Below, piece by piece: positions 1 to 5,166 of a stretch of 6,137 bases of DNA; the stretch's first letter is position 1, and every line of letters starts with the position of its first letter. A program made the position numbers and the translations under genes. The stretch comes from an uncultured Eubacterium sp. GTDB lineage: Bacteria; Bacillota; Clostridia; Lachnospirales; Lachnospiraceae. The stretch covers positions 1 to 6,137 of the forward strand of contig CAJGDH010000115.1 of the NCBI GenBank assembly GCA_904502145.1. Direction: 5' to 3'. Under the pieces are notes generated by a model, which saw nothing but the letters and a program-made list of their open reading frames with translations, did no database searches and was not told where the DNA came from.

Positions 1-293
1 AGCTTCCTTCCAGCGGCTGTGAAACGGCCATGAAAAAGGAGAACTTCTCCCTGCTCTGCGGGCAGGATACGGTAAAATTTGTCTGTGCTTCGGAGGAGGA
101 CCTGGACAGGGCCCTGGAGATCATGGAAGAATACCGGCTCCGGGACAGATGCCATGTGTATCTTAGCCCGGTCTGGGGGAAGATCGAACCGGCGCAGATG
201 GTGGAATATATGACTTTACACAGATTAAATAACGTCAGATTACAGGTTCAGATCCACAAGGTGATCTGGGATCCGGAGAGGAGAGGCGTATAG
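1..293 (+). CDS. queE: 7-carboxy-7-deazaguanine synthase QueE, C-terminal part (5' end outside window)
   Basis: The reading frame is open from the window edge (first full codon at base 3) to TAG at 291-293, giving 96 visible residues. It begins LPSSGCE, which matches the PSSG segment conserved in QueE, and ends RLQVQIHKVIWDPERRGV, a very typical QueE C-terminus; VYLSPVWGKIEP in between also fits. QueE is a cytosolic radical SAM enzyme that contracts the ring of 6-carboxy-5,6,7,8-tetrahydropterin to 7-carboxy-7-deazaguanine. The family is usually about 210-250 residues, so more than half, including the CxxxCxxC iron-sulfur motif, lies upstream and cannot be checked. The internal ATG at base 30 is not the start, because homology continues upstream of it. 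folE begins two bases after the stop, so the genes are almost certainly co-transcribed and probably translationally coupled. The identification rests on recognised motifs and on the folE-queC context. Confidence 0.93.
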   Translation, partial: LPSSGCETAMKKENFSLLCGQDTVKFVCASEEDLDRALEIMEEYRLRDRCHVYLSPVWGKIEPAQMVEYMTLHRLNNVRLQVQIHKVIWDPERRGV

Positions 294-295
294 AG

Positions 296-865
296 ATGAT
301 TGACAAAAAAGCGATTGAAGAACATATACGGGGGATCATTATCGCTCTGGGCGATGATCCCGACAGGGAAGGACTGGCCGAGACTCCGGAAAGGGTTGCC
401 AGGATGTACGAGGAGGTATTTGCCGGCATGAACTACAGCAATCATGAGATTGCCCAGATGTTCGGCAAGACATTTGAAGAAGGGATGGATCCCGGGGAGA
501 GAGGCCGGGTGGTGGTCATGAAGGACATCGATATGTTCTCCTACTGTGAACACCATATGGCCCTCATGTATGATATGAAGGCCACCGTGGCCTACATTCC
601 CACCGACAGGGTGATCGGCCTGTCCAAGATCGCACGGATCTGCGACATGGTGGGCAGAAGGCTTCAGATCCAGGAGAGGATCGGCCAGGAGATCGCCGAT
701 ATCATGACCGAAGTGACAGGGTCCGGCGATGTGGCTGTTCTCCTTGAAGGCTACCACAGCTGCGTGACTGCCCGGGGGATCAAAAAGAACAATACCAAGA
801 CATTTACCGCGGAGCTCAGAGGAAGGTTCAAGGATGACCCGACCGTGAGCATCTATCTGAAATAA
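296..865 (+). CDS. folE: GTP cyclohydrolase I (FolE)
   Basis: This 189-residue protein converts GTP to 7,8-dihydroneopterin triphosphate plus formate, the first step of both tetrahydrofolate and queuosine (preQ0) synthesis. The zinc site is intact: Cys84 and His87 in SYCEHH (82-87) and Cys156 in GYHSCV (152-157). By analogy with E. coli FolE, His86 and His154 are the catalytic histidines. The family core KATVAYIPTDRVIGLSKIAR (95-114), the QIQERIGQEI segment (124-133) and the TARGIKKNNT segment (158-167) are all present. The length matches the short Bacillus-type enzymes (about 190) rather than the 222-residue E. coli protein. The start is supported by a long purine-rich ribosome binding site, GGAGAGGAGAGG at 275-286, lying inside the end of queE nine bases before the ATG. 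The position between queE and queC suggests a main role in feeding 7-deazaguanine synthesis, though the product could also supply folate. Confidence 0.97.
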   Translation: MIDKKAIEEHIRGIIIALGDDPDREGLAETPERVARMYEEVFAGMNYSNHEIAQMFGKTFEEGMDPGERGRVVVMKDIDMFSYCEHHMALMYDMKATVAYIPTDRVIGLSKIARICDMVGRRLQIQERIGQEIADIMTEVTGSGDVAVLLEGYHSCVTARGIKKNNTKTFTAELRGRFKDDPTVSIYLK

Positions 866-886
866 AGAACAGAAAGGAACAAAACC

Positions 887-1591
887 ATGAGAGTTCTGGT
901 TCTTTCCAGCGGCGGGGTGGATTCCACCACTGCCCTGGCCCTTGCCGTACAGGAACACGGCAGGGAAAATGTGACGGCTCTGTCCATCTCCTACGGACAG
1001 AAACATGATAAAGAGATCAGAGCGGCGGAAGATGTCGCCGCTCATTACGGGGTCGAACAGCTTTTTCTCGACCTTGCGCCGATCTTTCAGTACAGCTCCT
1101 GCTCCCTGCTTAAGCAGTCCGACCAGGAGATCCCGGAGGAGAGCTACGGGGAACAGATCCTGAAAACCGGAGGGGAAAAGCCGGTTTCCACTTATGTCCC
1201 CTTCCGAAACGGTCTTTTCCTCTCCTCGGCGGCCAGCATCGCCTTGAGCAGGGAATGCAGTGAGATCTGGTACGGGGCCCATGCGGATGATTCCGCCGGG
1301 GCGGCCTACCCGGACTGTTCCCCTGCTTTCAATGAGGCCATGGATCAGGCGATCCGTGAAGGATCCGGCCAGCAGCTGAAGATCAAGGCTCCTTTTGTCC
1401 ATATGAACAAAGCCCAGGTGGTCAAACTGGGCCTGGAGCTGGGGGCACCCTATGAACTCACCTGGTCCTGTTACCAGGGAGGGGAGGTACCCTGCGGAAA
1501 ATGCGGAACCTGCATTGACCGGGCACAGGCATTTGCCGCCAACGGTATGGAGGACCCCTATATTACAAAAATACGGGTCAAATGTCCATAA
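887..1591 (+). CDS. queC: 7-cyano-7-deazaguanine (preQ0) synthase QueC
   Basis: This 234-residue ATP-dependent enzyme converts 7-carboxy-7-deazaguanine and ammonia to preQ0 through an amide intermediate, the last step before reduction or tRNA insertion. The N-terminal PP-loop SGGVDS (residues 8-13), which binds ATP pyrophosphate, is intact. STYVPFRNGLFLSSAASIA (101-119) and the AAYPDCSPAFNEAM segment (139-152) are QueC signatures. The C-terminal zinc site is complete: Cys195, Cys203, Cys206 and Cys209 in SCYQGGEVPCGKCGTC. Length is normal for the family. The VPFRNG form, instead of the VPGRN of B. subtilis QueC, is a common variant in clostridia and archaea as I recall them. A ribosome binding site AGAAAGGA (871-878) lies eight bases before the ATG. 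The 21-base gap after folE has no promoter, so it is the third visible gene of the queE-folE-queC operon, and no further que gene follows it. Confidence 0.96.
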   Translation: MRVLVLSSGGVDSTTALALAVQEHGRENVTALSISYGQKHDKEIRAAEDVAAHYGVEQLFLDLAPIFQYSSCSLLKQSDQEIPEESYGEQILKTGGEKPVSTYVPFRNGLFLSSAASIALSRECSEIWYGAHADDSAGAAYPDCSPAFNEAMDQAIREGSGQQLKIKAPFVHMNKAQVVKLGLELGAPYELTWSCYQGGEVPCGKCGTCIDRAQAFAANGMEDPYITKIRVKCP

Positions 1592-1593
1592 TT

Positions 1594-1614
1594 GCTTTTC
1601 GCATTGTGAAAAAC
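1594..1614. promoter_or_regulatory. Imperfect 21-bp palindrome overlapping a -35 element, copy 1 (candidate operator)
   Basis: The two halves are GCTTTTCGCA and TGTGAAAAAC around a central T, with 8 of 10 positions symmetric. A second copy with the same length and core (GCATTGTG) lies at 5074-5094 and is identical at 17 of 21 positions. It covers the -35 of the promoter for the dehydratase gene, so a bound repressor would block that promoter. The regulator is unknown, and the site could simply be similar -35 flanking sequence. It is followed by eight T residues (1616-1623), so in RNA it might also act as a weak terminator for the que operon. Confidence 0.4.
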
Positions 1615-1633
1615 CTTTTTTTTGTGATATAAT
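1604..1633 (+). promoter_or_regulatory. Extended -10 promoter for the polysaccharide dehydratase gene
   Basis: A perfect TATAAT (1628-1633) is preceded by TGA, giving the extended form TGnTATAAT. An upstream TTGTGA (1604-1609) serves as a 4-of-6 match to the -35 hexamer with an 18-bp spacer. Transcription would start near 1640, leaving a leader of about 38 bases that ends in the ribosome binding site AAAGGAAG (1664-1671). It lies in the 86-bp AT-rich gap after queC and reads into the 670-codon gene. This is a sequence match only. Confidence 0.8.
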
Positions 1634-1677
1634 CTTCTATTGATAAAGTTTAAATGCAAAACTAAAGGAAGATACCA

Positions 1678-3690
1678 ATGGCACGAAATGAAAAGAAAGA
1701 CAGATTTATAAAACTGGAAGAATGGGTCAAAAAAACATTTCCTATTCAGCACTGGCAGATGATCACCCTCCTGCTCATGTGTTATGATGTGGTGACCATC
1801 GCAGGATCCTTCTTTGCGGCACTCTGGATCAGGTTCGACTGCAGATTCTCCATGATCCCCGAGGAATATCTTAATGCCTACTACAGGTCCATCCTCTTTT
1901 ATGCCTTGGGCTGTGTCATCATGTACTATGTGATGCATATGTACCAGTCCATCTGGCGTTATGCCGGCTATAATGAGCTGTACCGTGCCATCACGGCGGT
2001 CATCCTGTGCACCGTCTTCCACGTCATAGGTATATGGCTGGTGCTGCGGTCTGACATCTATTCAGGCCGGATGCCCATCTCCTACTACCTTTTCGGGACT
2101 CTTTTACAGCTGTTTTTTGCCGTCCTCATCCGGTTTTCCTACCGTTTTATCAACCTGATGCGAAGCGGCCGGGTATCCTCCAGATCCGACCGGAGGCCCG
2201 TTATGATCTTTGGTGCCGGAAATGCGGCCAGACTCCTGATGAAGGACCTTGCGGCTGCGGAGGAATCCGATGAGAGGATCTGCTGTATCCTGGATGACAA
2301 TCCCAACAAGTGGGGCCGTTTTATCGACGGTATCCCCATTGAAGGGGGAAGGGAATCCATCATGAGCTCCGTGGCCAAACACAAGATCGAGAAGATCTAT
2401 GTGGCCATCCCCAGCGCCACGCCCAAGCAGATCAGGGACATCCTGACCATCTGTAAGGAGACGGGCTGCGAGCTGCTCACCATGCCCAGCATGTATAAGC
2501 TCTACATGGGCGAGATCACGGTAAATGCCATGAAAGAGGTGGCGGTGGAGGACCTTCTGGGCAGAGATACCATCAGCGTAAACATGGAAGAGATCTTCCG
2601 CAATCTCCAGGGGAAAGTCATCCTGGTCACCGGCGGGGGAGGTTCCATCGGTTCCGAGCTGTGCAGACAGATCGCGGCCCACAACCCAAAGCAGCTGATC
2701 ATATTTGATATTTATGAAAACAATGCCTATGATATCCAGATGGAGCTGAGGAAAGATTTTCCTGATCTTGACATGAAGGTGATCATCGGGTCCGTCAGGG
2801 ACAGCCGTAAGATCTTCGATGTCATGCGGACCTACCGTCCGCAGCTGGTCTATCATGCGGCCGCCCATAAACATGTGCCCCTCATGGAGGACAGTCCCTG
2901 CGAGGCCATCAAGAATAATGCCCTGGGAACCTACAAGACCGCTTTTGCGGCCATGGTCCACGGCTGTGAGCGATTCGTCCTCATCAGTACGGACAAGGCC
3001 GTGAACCCCACCAATATCATGGGGGCATCCAAGCGGCTCTGTGAGATGATCATCCAGGCTTTTGACAATAAGGTGAAGGCAGGGGAAGCCGAGGAGATCC
3101 CCCAGCTTTTCTCCCATATCATCAAGACCGAGACCAACCGGGAGGAACGCCTCAGGATGCTGCGGGGAAGCAAGACGGAATTCGTGGCCGTCCGCTTCGG
3201 AAATGTCCTGGGCAGCAACGGTTCTGTCATCCCTCTCTTCAAGAAGCAGATCGCGGAAGGCGGGCCGGTGACGGTGACCCACCCGGACATCATCCGCTAC
3301 TTTATGACCATTCCCGAGGCGGTGAGCCTGGTGCTTCAGGCCGGAACCTACGCCCAGGGCGGAGAGATCTTTGTCCTGGACATGGGTGAGGCGGTGAAGA
3401 TCGACACCCTGGCCCGCAACCTGATCAAGCTTTCCGGACACCGTCCGGATGTGGATATCAAGATCGAATATACCGGCCTGCGGCCCGGTGAGAAGTTGTA
3501 CGAAGAAAAACTGATGTCCGAGGAAGGGCTGAAGACCACAAAGAATGAGCTGATCCATATCGGCTGCCCCATTCCATTTGATATCAATACTTTCCTGACA
3601 CAGCTTGAGGAACTGAAGGACGCAGCAGACAGAAACAAGAGAAATATCAAAGAGATGGTTATGGAGATGGTACCCACCTATCAGCCGTAA
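1678..3690 (+). CDS. Membrane-anchored nucleotide-sugar 4,6-dehydratase, CapD/FlaA1/PglF family
   Basis: The 670-residue protein has four predicted transmembrane segments near 29-51, 70-90, 103-123 and 135-153. A CoA-binding-like Rossmann region follows, with FGAGNAARLL (178-187). The catalytic short-chain dehydrogenase domain then starts with TGGGGSIGSELC (318-329), the NAD(P)-binding glycine motif. HAAAHKHVPLME (393-404), STDKAVNPTN (437-446) and MGASK (448-452) are family signatures. As in PglF-type dehydratases, Met448 replaces the usual tyrosine of YxxxK and Lys452 is retained. Such enzymes convert UDP-GlcNAc or a related sugar nucleotide to the 4-keto-6-deoxy sugar for capsule, exopolysaccharide or glycoprotein glycan, acting at the inner face of the membrane. 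The substrate cannot be read from sequence. Residues about 463-499 form a charged stretch roughly 27-30 residues longer than usual in this loop. A ribosome binding site six bases before the ATG supports the start. No glycosyltransferase genes are nearby, so it is not inside a visible polysaccharide cluster. Confidence 0.92.
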   Translation: MARNEKKDRFIKLEEWVKKTFPIQHWQMITLLLMCYDVVTIAGSFFAALWIRFDCRFSMIPEEYLNAYYRSILFYALGCVIMYYVMHMYQSIWRYAGYNELYRAITAVILCTVFHVIGIWLVLRSDIYSGRMPISYYLFGTLLQLFFAVLIRFSYRFINLMRSGRVSSRSDRRPVMIFGAGNAARLLMKDLAAAEESDERICCILDDNPNKWGRFIDGIPIEGGRESIMSSVAKHKIEKIYVAIPSATPKQIRDILTICKETGCELLTMPSMYKLYMGEITVNAMKEVAVEDLLGRDTISVNMEEIFRNLQGKVILVTGGGGSIGSELCRQIAAHNPKQLIIFDIYENNAYDIQMELRKDFPDLDMKVIIGSVRDSRKIFDVMRTYRPQLVYHAAAHKHVPLMEDSPCEAIKNNALGTYKTAFAAMVHGCERFVLISTDKAVNPTNIMGASKRLCEMIIQAFDNKVKAGEAEEIPQLFSHIIKTETNREERLRMLRGSKTEFVAVRFGNVLGSNGSVIPLFKKQIAEGGPVTVTHPDIIRYFMTIPEAVSLVLQAGTYAQGGEIFVLDMGEAVKIDTLARNLIKLSGHRPDVDIKIEYTGLRPGEKLYEEKLMSEEGLKTTKNELIHIGCPIPFDINTFLTQLEELKDAADRNKRNIKEMVMEMVPTYQP

Positions 3691-3710
3691 GCATGGACGT
3701 TTATCGAGAT

Positions 3711-3740
3711 GCCGGTCCTTCGGACCGGCGGGAAAGGACC
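3711..3740 (+). promoter_or_regulatory. Alternative hairpins around the malic enzyme ribosome binding site
   Basis: Structure A is a perfect 8-bp GC-rich stem, GCCGGTCC (3711-3718) with GGACCGGC (3722-3729), and a TTC loop. No T-run follows, so it is not a standard terminator. It leaves the ribosome binding site AAAGGA (3733-3738, ten bases before the ATG at 3749) free. Structure B pairs GGTCCTT (3714-3720) with AAGGACC (3734-3740) and would hide that site. The two share bases and exclude each other; A should be much more stable. A could protect the mRNA end or separate expression of the two genes. Regulation by switching is only a possibility. Confidence 0.55.
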
Positions 3741-3748
3741 CTTATCAG

Positions 3749-4924
3749 ATGAATTACGCAGAAGAATCCCTGAAGAAGCATTACGAATGGAAAGGAAAAC
3801 TGGAAGTGACCGCCCGTGCAGCCGTCGACAGCAAGGATGCCCTTTCCATCGCCTACACTCCCGGTGTGGCCGAGCCCTGCCTGGAGATCCAGAAGGATAT
3901 CAACAAGAGCTATGAGCTGACCCGCCGCTGGAATACGGTCGCCGTGGTTACGGACGGGTCCGCCGTTCTGGGCCTGGGGGACATCGGACCGGAGGCAGGG
4001 ATGCCTGTCATGGAAGGAAAATGTGTGCTCTTCAAGGAATTCGGCGATGTGGATGCATTTCCTTTGTGCATCCGCTCCAAGAAGGTGGACGATATCGTGA
4101 ATACGGTTGCCCTTCTGGCCGGTTCATTCGGCGGGGTCAACCTGGAAGATATCTCCGCTCCCAGATGCTTCGAGATCGAACAGAAGCTGAAGGAACGCTG
4201 CGATATCCCCATCTTCCACGATGACCAGCACGGGACAGCCGTGATCACCCTGGCGGGCCTTCTGAACGCCCTCAAGATTGTGGGAAAGAAGATCGATGAG
4301 ATCCGGGTGGTGATGAACGGGGCCGGAGCGGCTTCCATCGCCATCAGCAAGCTCCTGTTGAGCGCTGGAGTGAAAGACCTTACCCTCTGCGATACCCGCG
4401 GGGCCATCTATAAAGGAAGAGCAGAAGGCATGAATCCGGTCAAGGAGGAGATGGCCGAGAAGACCAACCTGGAGAAAAGAAAAGGCCCCCTGGCCTATAT
4501 GCTCATGGGTGCTGATGTCTTCATCGGGGTTTCCGCCCCCAACATGGTGACGACCGATATGGTGAGGACCATGAATAAAAATGCCATCATCTTTGCCTGT
4601 GCCAACCCGGTTCCGGAGATCTTTCCGGAGGATGCAAAGGCAGGAGGGGCAGCGGTGATCGCCACCGGGCGAAGCGACTACCCCAACCAGATCAACAACG
4701 TACTTGCTTTCCCGGGAATCTTCCGGGGAGCCCTGGACTGCAGGGCAAGCGACATCAATGATGCCATGAAGGTGGCTGCCGCCCACGCCCTCGCCGATCT
4801 TATCACTGACGAGGAACTGAGCGCGGAATATATCATTCCGGCAGCCTTCGACCCCAGGGTCAAGGATGCGGTGGCTTCTGCCGTGATGAAAGCAGCCCGG
4901 GAATCCGGTGTTGCACGGATCTGA
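3749..4924 (+). CDS. Malic enzyme (malate dehydrogenase, oxaloacetate-decarboxylating)
   Basis: This 391-residue cytosolic enzyme performs the NAD(P)-dependent oxidative decarboxylation of malate to pyruvate and CO2, linking C4 acids to pyruvate and supplying reducing power. The length fits the short bacterial malic enzymes without a phosphotransacetylase-like domain. YTPGVAEPC (36-44) carries the catalytic tyrosine (Tyr36), and MEGKCVLFKEFGDVDAFP (88-105) the catalytic lysine (Lys91). Glu133-Asp134 in NLEDISAPRC and Asp158-Asp159 in FHDDQHGTAV are the expected divalent metal ligands. The Rossmann motif NGAGAASIAI (190-199) binds the nucleotide, followed by ACANPVPEIFP (283-293) and YPNQINNVLAFPGIFRGA (311-328). 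NAD versus NADP preference cannot be decided by eye. AAAGGA ten bases upstream supports the start. The 58-bp gap from the dehydratase gene has a hairpin but no clear promoter, so read-through from the promoter near 1630 is likely. No functional link between the two genes is apparent. Confidence 0.95.
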   Translation: MNYAEESLKKHYEWKGKLEVTARAAVDSKDALSIAYTPGVAEPCLEIQKDINKSYELTRRWNTVAVVTDGSAVLGLGDIGPEAGMPVMEGKCVLFKEFGDVDAFPLCIRSKKVDDIVNTVALLAGSFGGVNLEDISAPRCFEIEQKLKERCDIPIFHDDQHGTAVITLAGLLNALKIVGKKIDEIRVVMNGAGAASIAISKLLLSAGVKDLTLCDTRGAIYKGRAEGMNPVKEEMAEKTNLEKRKGPLAYMLMGADVFIGVSAPNMVTTDMVRTMNKNAIIFACANPVPEIFPEDAKAGGAAVIATGRSDYPNQINNVLAFPGIFRGALDCRASDINDAMKVAAAHALADLITDEELSAEYIIPAAFDPRVKDAVASAVMKAARESGVARI

Positions 4925-4944
4925 AGATTGTACGGATCTGAAGA
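4911..4944 (+). repeat. 17-bp tandem duplication across the malic enzyme stop codon
   Basis: Unit 1 (4911-4927) reads TTGCACGGATCTGAAGA and unit 2 (4928-4944) TTGTACGGATCTGAAGA, differing at one base. The first unit contains the TGA stop at 4922-4924, so the second copy is entirely untranslated and does not alter the protein. It looks like a recent slippage duplication. No function is evident. Confidence 0.9.
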
Positions 4945-4999
4945 TGAGAAAGGCCTGAAAAGGGATTTGCCCGCTGACCCTAAAAGAAAAGTTCAAAGT

Positions 5000-5042
5000 G
5001 AAATAAGAAAAAGGAGGCCCTTCGGCATCCTTTTTTTATTTC
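5000..5042 (+). terminator. Intrinsic terminator after the malic enzyme gene
   Basis: The core hairpin pairs GGAGGCC (5013-5019) with GGCATCC (5024-5030) around a CTTC loop, with one G/A mismatch. It is followed by seven T residues and ATTT. The upstream arm GAAATAAGAAAAA (5000-5012) pairs with TTTTTTTATTTC (5031-5042) apart from one bulged base, extending the stem to about 18 pairs. The A-tract before and T-tract after make it potentially active in both directions, although no minus-strand gene is seen here. It closes the dehydratase-malic enzyme unit. Confidence 0.9.
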
Positions 5043-5073
5043 AGGTTCGGGGGCAAAAGGTGATGTGAAATCA

Positions 5074-5094
5074 GTTTTCTGCATTGTGGAAAAC
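5074..5094. promoter_or_regulatory. Imperfect 21-bp palindrome overlapping a -35 element, copy 2 (candidate operator)
   Basis: Halves GTTTTCTGCA and TGTGGAAAAC flank a central T, with 8 of 10 positions symmetric, including perfect outer arms GTTTTC/GAAAAC. It matches the copy at 1594-1614 at 17 of 21 bases without gaps. The distance to the downstream -10 differs by two bases between the copies, while the palindrome itself is kept. That mildly favours a protein-binding site over mere promoter similarity. The regulator is unknown. Confidence 0.4.
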
Positions 5095-5111
5095 ATTATC
5101 TATGGTATAAT
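5084..5111 (+). promoter_or_regulatory. Extended -10 promoter for the carboxylesterase gene
   Basis: TATAAT (5106-5111) is preceded by TGG, an extended -10, and TTGTGG (5084-5089) lies 16 bp upstream as a weak -35. Transcription would begin near 5118, giving a leader of about 49 AT-rich bases before the ATG at 5167. It lies just after the terminator at 5000-5042, so the esterase is an independent transcription unit. Evidence is by sequence match only. Confidence 0.78.
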
Positions 5112-5166
5112 TTTTAAAACTGTAAATATAATTTTAAACTTTGTTCAATGAAAATGGGAGAAGGTC

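Noticed and set aside
248..1402. Long minus-strand open frame (384 codons) opposite folE and queC
   Set aside because: It is antisense to two well-recognised genes, and its translation shows no family motif. High-GC third positions on the plus strand produce such shadows.
1604..1614. Rex-type operator half-site (TTGTGAA)
   Set aside because: The Rex site needs an inverted TTCACAA half, which is absent here, and the second promoter has TTGTGGA.
2104..3558. Long minus-strand open frame (484 codons) opposite the dehydratase gene
   Set aside because: It mirrors a gene with intact catalytic motifs, and its translation is rich in His, Asp and Gly with no recognisable domain, as expected of a codon shadow.
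3709..3915. Plus-strand 68-codon frame overlapping the malic enzyme start
   Set aside because: It starts in the hairpin without a ribosome binding site and overlaps the malic enzyme in a different frame; no domain is recognisable.
5085..5093. DnaA-box-like match (TTTTCCACA on the minus strand), with a similar one (TTTTTCACA) at 1605-1613
   Set aside because: Both fit the relaxed TTWTNCACA pattern, but each is a single box inside a promoter, with no box cluster, AT-rich unwinding region or dnaA/dnaN neighbour. This is not an origin, and control by DnaA is unsupported.
5127..5132. Second TATAAT in the esterase leader
   Set aside because: No acceptable -35 lies 16-18 bp upstream and there is no TG extension; the region is simply AT-rich. 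A minor start cannot be excluded.
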